Positions 22,393 through 28,976 of a DNA stretch of 28,976 nt are shown piece by piece. This stretch comes from Spirochaetaceae bacterium. Lineage in GTDB: Bacteria; Spirochaetota; Spirochaetia; DSM-27196; SKKC01. A model generated the notes under the pieces. The model was not told the origin of the DNA. It saw only the letters and a program-made list of their open reading frames with translations, and made no database searches. Location: contig PUOG01000157.1 in the NCBI GenBank assembly GCA_003552745.1, positions 1 to 28,976 of the forward strand, read 5' to 3'. How positions within the stretch are numbered: the stretch's first letter is position 1; each line of letters starts with the position of its first letter. A program made the position numbers and the translations under genes.

Positions 22393-23951
22393 CCGTAAGT
22401 CAGCTCAGCGGCGGGGATTGGTTCGAAGCGATCTCCCCGAATTCGGAAGCCGTATTCGCCTTCGAGCGCTTCGATGAGTCCACGATGGAGTCGTTCCGCC
22501 GTTCCCCGCAGGTCTTTAGACGGATCCGGATCGCTCGGATAGCCGGGCGAATCGAGCGCGACACCGCTGGTCATTAACGTCTCCGAAAGTAGTTTCGCTG
22601 CGAGGAAGCGGCGATACTTGTCGACGCCGAAGATCAACGGCCGCTCGAGCATGCCGATTACTTCCCAGGTGACTTGTTCGGCCTGCGAGTAGCGGCCGGC
22701 ATCCTTGTCCTGATCGCTGAAGCGAACCGGAAGATCGCGGTTAATCCGATCGAGATCGGCAACAAGCCGTTGCAGGTCGAAAAGGCCTGTTGCGCAGTTG
22801 AACAGCACCGATGTACCGGCCGCCTCGGCGCGGAATACCTCCTCCTTTGAAACCGCCGGTCCGATATCGCCGCAGGTGAGCACACCGCTTCGGTCCTGCA
22901 CGAGAATCCCTCCCTTTACATCGACCGGCGTGCGGAAGGAAAACTCGAATGCCGCCGGACGCCGGCTCAAAGCGAATCGTGCGAGTGTTGCCGGTTCGAT
23001 AGTGAACCCGATGTTATCGACATTCCCGAGGTACGCGAAGCGAAATCCGTCACGGAGGAGCTCCCGGTAGACATCGGCGAGAATGTGGAAACTCTGCCCG
23101 TGGCCGCCGGGCAGCGGTAACGTTCGTCCCTGCTCGCCGTATGCCCGGTCGAACACACTTTTCGGCCGTCCCTCTTCGCTGTGCGTGTAAGCGCTGATCA
23201 TCGGCTGCACGCCGGTTCGCACATCGGTAATGTCGATGCCCGTCGTCTCGATCAGATCGGCGAGAATCGCGCTCTCGCGATAGCCCTCGTACGCATCCCC
23301 GATCTCCTCGTCGTTGTTCACGCTCGTCATCTGAAACATCGGACGAAACGTGTCGGGAAGTTGTCGCCCTGTCTCCGCCTGATATTCCAGTGCGAGCAGT
23401 AAAACACTCCGCATCTTCAGCTCGAGAAATGACGGTCCGTCGCCTGTGTCGGTGACGTAGGCGGGCGTAAGCCCCTTCGCCATGCCGCGAACCCGCTCGG
23501 CGAGCGGCCGAAAACGATCCTCGAGCACCGCGAAGAGCGACGAATCGAGGGCGCGGTTCTTCTTTTCGTCGGCGTAACTCGTCGCCGAACCGCCGTTCAG
23601 CACACCGTACGCGGTGCATGGGACAAGGTTTACGCCGATTCGCGCGAGCGCGTCGTGGTCGAAGCGGACATCATTCCCATCGATCTCTCCGAACTCTTCC
23701 GGTGTGCCGTCGATACCGATATCTTCAAACCGTTCGCGCGCCGCAGCTCTCGACAAGCGCATCGAAAGAGCACCGGTCGCGTCGATAACCGACGATCCGT
23801 CGACTTCAGGCAGCCGCTCGACTTCCACCGCTCGCTGATGATCGAACTCGCCCCTGTTGTAGCGCTCGAGAATCGAGAGGCTGAGTTCTACATCGATACC
23901 GCGCGAGACCATATCGTTCTGCAACGCTTGTGAAATTCGATCTTCCTTCAT
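22365..23951 (-). CDS. UDP-sugar pyrophosphorylase (UDPGP) family nucleotidyltransferase, divergent
   Basis: A 528-residue protein with the core of the UTP--glucose-1-phosphate uridylyltransferase/UDP-N-acetylhexosamine pyrophosphorylase (UDPGP) family. Recognisable are PGGHGQ (281-286), the metal/uracil-site motif GNVDNIG (309-315), RTPVDVKGG (340-348), and a FN-containing block (SVLFNCATGLFDLQ) where the family has its substrate FN motif. The usual N-terminal nucleotide loop GGxGTxxG is reduced to LNGGSATSYADEKKN (about 118-132), clearly unlike textbook members. A helical N-terminal region of about 110 residues and a C-terminal domain complete it. The ATG overlaps the glk stop (4-base overlap), so glk and this gene are coupled. 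It could make UDP-glucose, or act on several sugar phosphates including Gal-1-P, as plant-type UDP-sugar pyrophosphorylases do. The substrate is open. Confidence 0.75.
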   Translation of the reverse strand: MKEDRISQALQNDMVSRGIDVELSLSILERYNRGEFDHQRAVEVERLPEVDGSSVIDATGALSMRLSRAAARERFEDIGIDGTPEEFGEIDGNDVRFDHDALARIGVNLVPCTAYGVLNGGSATSYADEKKNRALDSSLFAVLEDRFRPLAERVRGMAKGLTPAYVTDTGDGPSFLELKMRSVLLLALEYQAETGRQLPDTFRPMFQMTSVNNDEEIGDAYEGYRESAILADLIETTGIDITDVRTGVQPMISAYTHSEEGRPKSVFDRAYGEQGRTLPLPGGHGQSFHILADVYRELLRDGFRFAYLGNVDNIGFTIEPATLARFALSRRPAAFEFSFRTPVDVKGGILVQDRSGVLTCGDIGPAVSKEEVFRAEAAGTSVLFNCATGLFDLQRLVADLDRINRDLPVRFSDQDKDAGRYSQAEQVTWEVIGMLERPLIFGVDKYRRFLAAKLLSETLMTSGVALDSPGYPSDPDPSKDLRGTAERLHRGLIEALEGEYGFRIRGDRFEPIPAAELTYGHDSSSNSR

Positions 23952-25015
23952 CGCGATCTCCCCGCCTGAATGTATGCACAGTGAGCGCAGCCGAAAAGCG
24001 AGACGTCGTAGTCTCGAATCACACGAACCGGTATCCTGGCAAGCGGCCTCTGCATCGACTCGTTATAGTGTGTTCTGAAGGCTCGCATAAAGGTATCGTC
24101 GCCGACGAAGTGCTGCAGATTCTTCGCGGCAATCCCCCCGCCGAGGTAGAGGCCGGCGTACGGGAGAAAGGTGAGCGCGGTGCCGGCCGCGAATTTCCCA
24201 TACATGCGCACGAACAGGCGCATCGCACGCCGACAGTCGGGATCGTCGGCGGCATGTCGCGATACGATCGGCGGCTTTTCCTCCAATGATGCAGATCGTA
24301 CCGATTCGCCGATCCGCCCGGAGGAGAAGCCCCCCTCGGTCTCGACGAAGCATGCCGCGTTCGCGATTCCCTGGCCGCTTACGAACATCTCCGCCTCGAG
24401 CGTGTCGCTCCCGCGGGTCGACCGCAGATAGTCGCGAAAGCGCTGCGTTTCGCCGTCGAGCTCCGCGAGATCGGCGTGGCCTCCCTCCGAGGGGAAGACC
24501 CGCAGGTCGAAGCCATCACCGGAGAGAAAGCCGACTCCCAGCCCGGTGCCCGCCGCAACGACCGCCCGTACGCTTCCGTGGGGAATAGGATCGGTCCCGT
24601 CGGGGTGGTAGAGTCGCTCGCACTGTTCGGGATTGTCACTTTCGAGAAGTGGAACCGCGTAGCAGACCGCCTCAAGATCGTTTATGAGGTTCACGGGCGC
24701 GCCGATACGGTCACGGATTTCTCCTGCGTGGAGGTCCCACGAAGCGTTGGTCAGCTGTACCGACTCACCGTGCACCGGTCCGGCGGCGCTCACACATGCG
24801 CGTGTTATAGGATGATCTCCGGTATGCGCGACCATCGATTCCATTGCCTCGGAGAGTCCCTCGTCGAACGAGGTGATTCTTTGCGTGGCACATCGGTGCC
24901 TCGCGACGATCCGGAATTCGTGGGGATGCCCGCTTATGAGGGCAAACGTTGTATTCGTGCCGCCGACGTCGCACGCCAGGGCGGTAAACATAACGCGTTC
25001 TTCTGTCGGTGACAT
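23948..25015 (-). CDS. glk: Glucokinase (Glk family)
   Basis: An ATP-dependent glucokinase of the bacterial Glk (ASKHA, hexokinase-like) family that makes glucose 6-phosphate. The 355 residues contain the phosphate loop ACDVGGTNTTFALIS near the N-terminus, the catalytic Asp in LINDLEAVCYAV, VVAAGTGLGVGFL, and the hexose-binding PSEGGHADLAE motif. A GGGIAAK adenosine motif follows near the C-terminus. The start may be ATG 25015, or ATG 24991, eight codons later and directly before the first beta strand. Neither has a good Shine-Dalgarno sequence. It lies divergent from the DHH-family gene over 79 bases and overlaps the following UDPGP-family gene by 4 bases. The pair fits glucose entry followed by UDP-sugar production via phosphoglucomutase. 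Confidence 0.9.
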   Translation of the reverse strand: MSPTEERVMFTALACDVGGTNTTFALISGHPHEFRIVARHRCATQRITSFDEGLSEAMESMVAHTGDHPITRACVSAAGPVHGESVQLTNASWDLHAGEIRDRIGAPVNLINDLEAVCYAVPLLESDNPEQCERLYHPDGTDPIPHGSVRAVVAAGTGLGVGFLSGDGFDLRVFPSEGGHADLAELDGETQRFRDYLRSTRGSDTLEAEMFVSGQGIANAACFVETEGGFSSGRIGESVRSASLEEKPPIVSRHAADDPDCRRAMRLFVRMYGKFAAGTALTFLPYAGLYLGGGIAAKNLQHFVGDDTFMRAFRTHYNESMQRPLARIPVRVIRDYDVSLFGCAHCAYIQAGRSR

Positions 25016-25094
25016 GGATTGTCAATGATACCCGGGGAACCGTTCGAACGCCAGAGCGAACGCTGCTTGTCGGCTCGTTCATTGCCGGGTTAGC

Positions 25095-26117
25095 ATGGCA
25101 TCGGTGGGATACGATCTGAGGCTTGATAATGGGCCGTATCGCCTGGTCACGCAAAGTGATTTCGATGGAGTGGTAAGCGCCGCTCTGCTTCGCGCCCGCG
25201 ATCTTATCGAGGAGGTGAAGTTTGTCCACCCCCGCGACGTGGCAGACGGTCTTATCGAGCTCGGTGAGCGCGATATCGGCGCAGGTGTGCCGTATGTGGA
25301 CTCGATTGCCGTGGTCTTCGACCATCGCCTCTCGGAGCGGCTGCGAAACGGTGATGCGGCCGGATATGTAGTCGATCCGACTTCTCCCAGTACGGCGCGA
25401 GTCATCTACAACTACTTCGGAGGGCCGGACGCGTTTCCCGGCATCCGCAAAGACCTCATGGAGGCCGTTGATCGGGCGTGTGGGGGACGCTTCAGCTGGG
25501 ATGAGGTGCTGAGTCCTACCGGATGGGCCCTCCTCTATTTCGTCATCGATGCACGCACCGGTCTGGGACGTTGGGGAAGTTTCCGCGTTTCGAACCAGCA
25601 GCTCATGCTCGATCTGATCGAATACTGTACCGAGCTTTCGATCGATGAAATCCTCGAGTTGCCCGATGTCGCGGAGCGGGTGACGCTCTACCGATCTCAC
25701 GAGATGGCATTTCAGGAGCAGGTACGGCGCTGTTCGCGTCGATATCAGAATGTTCTCGTCGTGGATTTCACGGACGAGGATGAGCTGTATGCAGGCAATC
25801 GGTTCGTTAAGTTCGCCCTCTTTCCGGATGCAGACGTTGCCGTTCAGATAACCTGGGGGTTCGAGCGGCAACACTTGCAATTGACGGTATCGAAAAGCAT
25901 ATTCAACCGGACGAGTTCGGTGAACGTAGGAGCGCTTCTCCTCCAGTTCGACGGCGGAGGATATGCGGACAGCGGTACATGCCAGGTCCCTACGGAGAAG
26001 GCGCCGACCGTGTTGGAGGAAATCGTCGAAAGGTTGTCGGCCGTACCCGGCGACATGACCTCGGACCGTTTCAGGTACGGTGAAGAATCGGAATCGACCG
26101 ACGAAGGGGATGATTGA
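25095..26117 (+). CDS. DHH-family phosphoesterase-like protein with altered active-site motifs
   Basis: A 340-residue protein with the layout of the DHH/DHHA1 phosphoesterase family, the branch often annotated exopolyphosphatase-like. The N-terminal LVTQSDFDGVVSAALL (Asp22 and Asp24) matches its motif I. VHPRDVADG and the following IAVVFDHRLSE (Asp76-His77-Arg78) match the DHH region. SKSIFNRTSSVNVGALL and GGGYADSGTCQVP (from 287) match the C-terminal domain. Two key positions differ: the second His of DHH is Arg78, and the GGGH of the substrate-binding motif is GGGY290. In related proteins as I recall them these are FDHH and GGGH. It may be a weak, changed or inactive phosphoesterase, or bind a nucleotide without cleaving it. 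The C-terminus ends in about 15 acidic residues. It is followed by an outer-membrane protein gene after one base. The substrate is unknown. Confidence 0.75.
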   Translation: MASVGYDLRLDNGPYRLVTQSDFDGVVSAALLRARDLIEEVKFVHPRDVADGLIELGERDIGAGVPYVDSIAVVFDHRLSERLRNGDAAGYVVDPTSPSTARVIYNYFGGPDAFPGIRKDLMEAVDRACGGRFSWDEVLSPTGWALLYFVIDARTGLGRWGSFRVSNQQLMLDLIEYCTELSIDEILELPDVAERVTLYRSHEMAFQEQVRRCSRRYQNVLVVDFTDEDELYAGNRFVKFALFPDADVAVQITWGFERQHLQLTVSKSIFNRTSSVNVGALLLQFDGGGYADSGTCQVPTEKAPTVLEEIVERLSAVPGDMTSDRFRYGEESESTDEGDD

Positions 26118-26118
26118 T

Positions 26119-26610
26119 ATGAGAAAACAGCGTGTGGTCGCGATCGCGCTTATCCTGGCGCTGACTATCGCCGGCGGAGCAGGCGCACAGAACATCATAG
26201 AAGATGCAGAGAGTTTCAGTCTCGGAGCGGTGTTCGGGGAGCCGACCGGCATCAGTGCCAAGCTCTGGCTCGGTTCGGCAAGTGCTGTTGACGCAGCGGT
26301 CGCATGGGGGATAGGTGGTGCCCGGCTTCATTTCCACATGAACTATCTGCAGCACTTCTTCGACGTGTTTGATACGGCACCAGACCGCCTGCCTCTCTAT
26401 GTCGGCATCGGGGGAAATCTGCAACTGCGTGCCGACGGACCGCCGCAAGACGGGGGTGTCCGAATCGGAGCCCGGGTTCCAGTCGGAATAAGCTTCCTGC
26501 CGTCAGAGTTGCCGCTTGATTTCTTCCTCGAGGTCGCTCCCGGTCTGCGCCTGATAGACGAAACTGTCTTCGAGCTCTGGAGTGGAATCGGGATTCGATA
26601 CCGCTTCTGA
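26119..26610 (+). CDS. Small outer-membrane beta-barrel protein (DUF3996-like)
   Basis: A 163-residue exported protein. Residues 1-23 form a classic signal peptide (Lys/Arg start, a hydrophobic AIALILALTIAGG core, AGA before Gln24). The mature part alternates hydrophobic and polar residues in strands: FSLGAVFGEPTGISAKLWLG, AVDAAVAWGI, LHFHMNYLQHF, LYVGIGGNLQLR and VRIGARVPVGISFL. It ends in YRF, the terminal aromatic typical of outer-membrane barrels recognised by BamA. It recalls spirochaetal small 8-strand barrels (BAPKO_0422/DUF3996 type), but I hold that family name only moderately. The AGGGGATG before the ATG is an adequate ribosome site. It follows the DHH-family gene by one base. Its role may be structural or a narrow pore. 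A structured repeat region follows it. Confidence 0.75.
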   Translation: MRKQRVVAIALILALTIAGGAGAQNIIEDAESFSLGAVFGEPTGISAKLWLGSASAVDAAVAWGIGGARLHFHMNYLQHFFDVFDTAPDRLPLYVGIGGNLQLRADGPPQDGGVRIGARVPVGISFLPSELPLDFFLEVAPGLRLIDETVFELWSGIGIRYRF

Positions 26611-26613
26611 GTT

Positions 26614-26676
26614 GGCGCGATGCGCCTCCGGCCTTTCGGCCGTTTCACGCATCGCTTCGCGATGCGCTGAGGCGCA
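26614..26676. terminator. Multi-hairpin convergent terminator/repeat region
   Basis: Between and partly inside two convergent gene ends lie several inverted repeats. GGCGC-GAT-GCGCC is at 26614-26626. CGGCC-TTTC-GGCCG (26629-26642) is followed by TTT. CGCATCGC-TTC-GCGATGCG is a perfect 8-bp stem at 26648-26666. An outer pair TGCGCCTC (26621-26628) and GAGGCGCA (26669-26676) can enclose the last two. The motif GCGATGCGC occurs twice. The T-run is short, so intrinsic termination is only probable, for either strand. The last 32 bases are the 3' end of the methyltransferase gene. Confidence 0.55.
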
Positions 26677-27337
26677 GGAGCCACACGGGGTTCTGGAGCT
26701 CCTCGACGGTGAACCCGAAGCGATTCGCGCAGAAGCGAACGGTTCGGTCCGAATAGAAGCTCACGTGTGTGCGATCCCACGTGTACCAGAATCCGAGAAA
26801 CGTATCCCATCCGGCCGGATGCAGAGAGCTTCGAACGACGAGGAGCCCGTCCGGTTTGAGCAGCGATGTGACATGCTCGAAGAGCGCAGCCGGATTTGAG
26901 ACGTGTTCTACGACTTCACAGGCGACTACCGCGTCGTAGCGCCGGGCAAGTGCATCGGAACTGTCGAGGAAATACGGGTCCCAGGCCGCAGCGTAGTAAC
27001 CGCGCCGCCGCGCGAGCTCGGCGAGAACCGGTGCGTAACCGCAACCGTAGTCGAGCACCTTGCCCCCGGATGGTATTCGTGGCGTAACGGCGCGATCGAG
27101 AAGCCGGCTGAGCATTTGCACATAGCCGGGCTGGTGGAAACCGTTGTCGTGTTCGAGGTACCGAGCGGCCTCCGATTCCCGGCTGACAATGTCTCCCGGA
27201 TGGACCGAAACGAGATCGCATGTGAGACACCATCGGTAGCGACGTTGCATCCGTTCGTGCCAACGCTGCTTCACATCCCCACCACAGAGCGGGCACGCTT
27301 CAGCAATCGCCTCGTTTTCTTGCGTGGCTTCGGTCAC
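26645..27337 (-). CDS. Class I SAM-dependent methyltransferase with N-terminal zinc-ribbon-like Cys pairs
   Basis: A protein of about 230 residues. Near its N-terminus, CPLCGG and CLTCD about 20 residues apart form a four-cysteine zinc-ribbon-like module. Then comes a Rossmann methyltransferase domain with motif I VLDYGCGYAPVLAELARRRG, an acidic residue after the next strand (AAWDPYF), and VVACEVVEHV followed by LLKPDGLLVV. This architecture (Methyltransf_23 type with an N-terminal CxxC pair) occurs in methyltransferases of sugars and other small molecules; the substrate is unknown. The GTG at 27337 is my preferred start. The frame runs on to 27421, but that part overlaps the divergent aminopeptidase start and shows no family resemblance. 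No good Shine-Dalgarno sequence marks either. The stop lies in the hairpin region. Confidence 0.8.
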   Translation of the reverse strand: MTEATQENEAIAEACPLCGGDVKQRWHERMQRRYRWCLTCDLVSVHPGDIVSRESEAARYLEHDNGFHQPGYVQMLSRLLDRAVTPRIPSGGKVLDYGCGYAPVLAELARRRGYYAAAWDPYFLDSSDALARRYDAVVACEVVEHVSNPAALFEHVTSLLKPDGLLVVRSSLHPAGWDTFLGFWYTWDRTHVSFYSDRTVRFCANRFGFTVEELQNPVWLLRLSASRSDA

Positions 27338-27392
27338 CGGGGCTACTATGCACGGGATCGCCGGGAGACAGCAAGGTTCGACCGGGCGGATC

Positions 27393-27397
27393 AGGAG
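27393..27397 (+). promoter_or_regulatory. Ribosome binding site deciding the GTG start at 27406
   Basis: AGGAG stands 8 bases before the GTG at 27406 and supports that codon as the start of the aminopeptidase. The next ATG in frame (27445) would remove the first helix. Confidence 0.7.
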
Positions 27398-27405
27398 CCA
27401 ACACA

Positions 27406-28635
27406 GTGACAATCGAAACACTGCGGCATCGATACATTGATCTCATGCTTTCAGCGGTCGATCTTCGGCCGGGACAGAATCTCGCGATTCGCACAGAGCC
27501 GGTTCACTGGCCGCTGTGCAACGAGATTGCCGAGGCGGCATATCGCCGCGGCGCCCGTTACGTACACGTGCTCGCCGAGCACCCCGGGCTGCACAAGGTC
27601 CGAGTCACCAGCGCCGACGAGGACACCCTCGACCATATTCCGACCTTTCTTCCCGAAACATACCGCTGTTTCGTAGAGGAAGAGTGGGCGGTGATCGCGC
27701 TTGTTGGCCCGGAAGACCCGGATATTCACGAAGCACTCGACCCGGTGCGAAACGGGCGAGTCGGGAAGGCGCACGCGGAGTCGCTGCGCGAGTTTCGTGA
27801 TGCGATGCAAACGAACCGATTCGCGTGGCTCGTTGCTGCGGCTCCGACGGCGAAGTGGGCGGCGAAAGTGCTCGGGGGACCGGCAGATGCCTCGGCGGTC
27901 GACAGACTATGGCGGCTGATGACACCGATTCTCCGCCTCGATCGGGATGAACCAGACAAGGCTTGGTTCGAACACGCCGAACGTCTCAAGGCGCGTGCGC
28001 GCCGACTGACCGATCTCGCAATTTCGCGACTGCACTTTCAATCCGACGCTACCGATCTGTCGGTCGGTCTGCTTTCACAGAGTGTGTGGATCGGCGGAGG
28101 TTCGGAGAAACCGGACGGTCGTTCGTTCGTGCCGAATATTCCGACCGAAGAGGTGTTTACCACTCCTCATCGCCTCGCAGTGGAGGGGAGAGCATCGGTC
28201 ACCCGTCCGGTGCTCGTTCTCGGTCGCATGGTCGAAGGGGCATGGTTTGAGTTCAGCGAAGGTCAGGTTGTCGATTTCGGAGCGGAGCGGGGAGTTCAGG
28301 CGCTCGAGCAGTTCTTCGAGATAGATGAAAATGCACGGAGACTCGGGGAGATCGCACTGGTCGATTCAACGAGTCCGGTCTTCGAGTCAAACACGGTGTT
28401 CTACAACGTACTCTACGACGAAAATGCCGCCTGCCACATGGCGCTTGGTTCCAGCTACCCCTCATGTGTCGACGGTGGGGAATCGTTGACCAGCGAAGAG
28501 TACTTGGAGCTCGGTGGGAATCGAGCGAATCTTCACACCGATTTCATGATAGGGAGCGGCGACATTTCGGTTACCGCTGACTGCGGCGCCGGAGACCGGA
28601 TCGAGCTTATGCGCGACGGGCGATTCGTCTTGTGA
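27406..28635 (+). CDS. M29-family metallo-aminopeptidase
   Basis: A 409-residue leucyl-type aminopeptidase of family M29 (AmpS, AmpT, PepS), which removes N-terminal residues using two metal ions in the cytoplasm. All expected metal ligands and catalytic residues are present with family spacing: Glu248 (in NIPTEEVFTTP), Glu315 (in RRLGEIALVD), His344 (in AACHMALG), Tyr351 (in SSYPSC), and His377 and Asp379 (in LHTDFMIG). The 29-residue interval Glu315-His344, the seven-residue step to Tyr351 and the His-x-Asp pair match AmpT/AmpS closely. No signal peptide is seen. The GTG start follows AGGAG at 27393. It is divergent from the methyltransferase gene and is followed by 250 bases, with no convincing gene, before the tRNA. 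Confidence 0.94.
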   Translation: MTIETLRHRYIDLMLSAVDLRPGQNLAIRTEPVHWPLCNEIAEAAYRRGARYVHVLAEHPGLHKVRVTSADEDTLDHIPTFLPETYRCFVEEEWAVIALVGPEDPDIHEALDPVRNGRVGKAHAESLREFRDAMQTNRFAWLVAAAPTAKWAAKVLGGPADASAVDRLWRLMTPILRLDRDEPDKAWFEHAERLKARARRLTDLAISRLHFQSDATDLSVGLLSQSVWIGGGSEKPDGRSFVPNIPTEEVFTTPHRLAVEGRASVTRPVLVLGRMVEGAWFEFSEGQVVDFGAERGVQALEQFFEIDENARRLGEIALVDSTSPVFESNTVFYNVLYDENAACHMALGSSYPSCVDGGESLTSEEYLELGGNRANLHTDFMIGSGDISVTADCGAGDRIELMRDGRFVL

Positions 28636-28838
28636 ACACGGATTCGATTCCATGCACAGAGGCGAAGTGCCGTCGCGAAGGAGCCGTACGAAAAAAATGG
28701 CTTTGCGAAGTAACCCCTTGAGATTATCTTCGGACGACGGGTAGTATGGTATGCGAAAAGAGGGAACTCCGTAATAGAGAGTGGTATAGTCGGTGCGATC
28801 GACTTCTCCGGCCGGCATGGAATTCCACGATTCGTCGC

Positions 28839-28868
28839 TTGACATATTGGCTCGGGTTTTGCTATTGT
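28839..28868 (+). promoter_or_regulatory. Predicted promoter of tRNA-Thr
   Basis: A perfect -35 box TTGACA (28839-28844) and TATTGT (28863-28868) are 18 bases apart. The following CCGCGAAC is a GC-rich discriminator, as is usual for stable-RNA promoters under stringent control. The expected start lies near 28875, about 10 bases before the tRNA. The rest of the space from 28636 shows no gene that I can support. Confidence 0.7.
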
Positions 28869-28885
28869 CCGCGAACACTCTGTAC

Positions 28886-28958
28886 GCCTCTGTAGCTCAG
28901 TCGGTAGAGCACCACCATGGTAAGGTGGGGGTCATCGGTTCGAGTCCGATCGGAGGCT
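28886..28958 (+). tRNA. tRNA-Thr (anticodon GGT)
   Basis: A complete 73-base cloverleaf. The acceptor stem GCCTCTG pairs with CGGAGGC (one T-G wobble). The D arm is GCTC/GAGC. The anticodon stem CCACC/GGTGG holds the loop ATGGTAA, giving anticodon GGT, which reads ACC and ACU threonine codons. The T arm is ATCGG/CCGAT around TTCGAGT. The variable region GGGTC is short (class I). The discriminator base is T, and CCA is not encoded (the gene is followed by GGT), so CCA must be added by nucleotidyltransferase. Confidence 0.95.
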
Positions 28959-28976
28959 GGTGTATAGTGCGCGAGC

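Noticed and set aside
25041..25050. Perfect palindrome CGTTCGAACG between glk and the DHH-family gene
   Set aside because: Ten bases in GC-rich DNA is too short to call an operator without a second copy or a candidate regulator nearby.
24765..26261. A 498-codon open frame on the minus strand opposite the DHH-family gene
   Set aside because: It lies antisense to a well-conserved gene and to the glk start. It has no recognisable motif, and such frames are common opposite GC-rich genes.
28462..28878. A 138-codon minus-strand frame before the tRNA
   Set aside because: Half of it is antisense to the aminopeptidase end and it overlaps the tRNA promoter. It has no motif, signal or ribosome site that I can support.

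Overview
The window is a GC-rich (about 60 % by eye), densely coded stretch of a bacterial chromosome holding 24 protein genes and one tRNA gene. No gap between genes exceeds 300 bases. I see no insertion sequence, prophage, CRISPR array or rRNA. A spirochaete (Spirochaetales, free-living Spirochaeta/Alkalispirochaeta-like) is the best guess. The reasons are the long PPi-dependent phosphofructokinase of the spirochaete/plant type, a small outer-membrane barrel of the kind found in spirochaetes, and the mix of sugar-fermentation genes. This is inference from family resemblance, not from a search.

Layout. 1-4348: an HU-like gene meets, tail to tail, a minus-strand sugar operon galK > pfp > SMP-30-type lactonase. 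4407-7592: a plus-strand operon of manA, a UPF0178 protein and an unrecognised 513-residue protein, joined by overlapping stops and starts. 7662-11739: asnS (minus), then an arginine deiminase and a DAHP synthase (plus). 11736-13907: a membrane GAF-GGDEF diguanylate cyclase whose start overlaps the DAHP synthase stop. 13950-16748: minus-strand gnd, preceded by a LarA (nickel-pincer) superfamily racemase/epimerase. 16888-21497: diverging from it, a uronate operon of a DeoR regulator, an SDR mannonate oxidoreductase, uxaC and uxaE. 21500-22392: folB and dcd continue the same strand without a gap. 22365-25015: minus-strand glk and a divergent UDP-sugar pyrophosphorylase family gene. 25095-26610: an atypical DHH phosphoesterase-family protein and a small outer-membrane protein. 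26645-28635: a methyltransferase (minus) and an M29 aminopeptidase (plus). 28886-28958: tRNA-Thr(GGU).

The most interesting system lies at 13950-21497. UxaC, UxaE and the mannonate oxidoreductase would bring both galacturonate and glucuronate to D-mannonate. Divergently transcribed, with CGAAA repeats between the two arms, are a LarA-like enzyme with the complete known catalytic residue set and 6-phosphogluconate dehydrogenase. Some LarA homologues are known to be D-gluconate 2-epimerases (gluconate <> mannonate). The locus can therefore be read as a route from uronates through mannonate and gluconate into the oxidative pentose phosphate pathway, bypassing mannonate dehydratase and KDG. That is a hypothesis: the substrate of the LarA-like protein cannot be read from sequence, and neither gluconokinase nor the cofactor genes larBCE are in the window.
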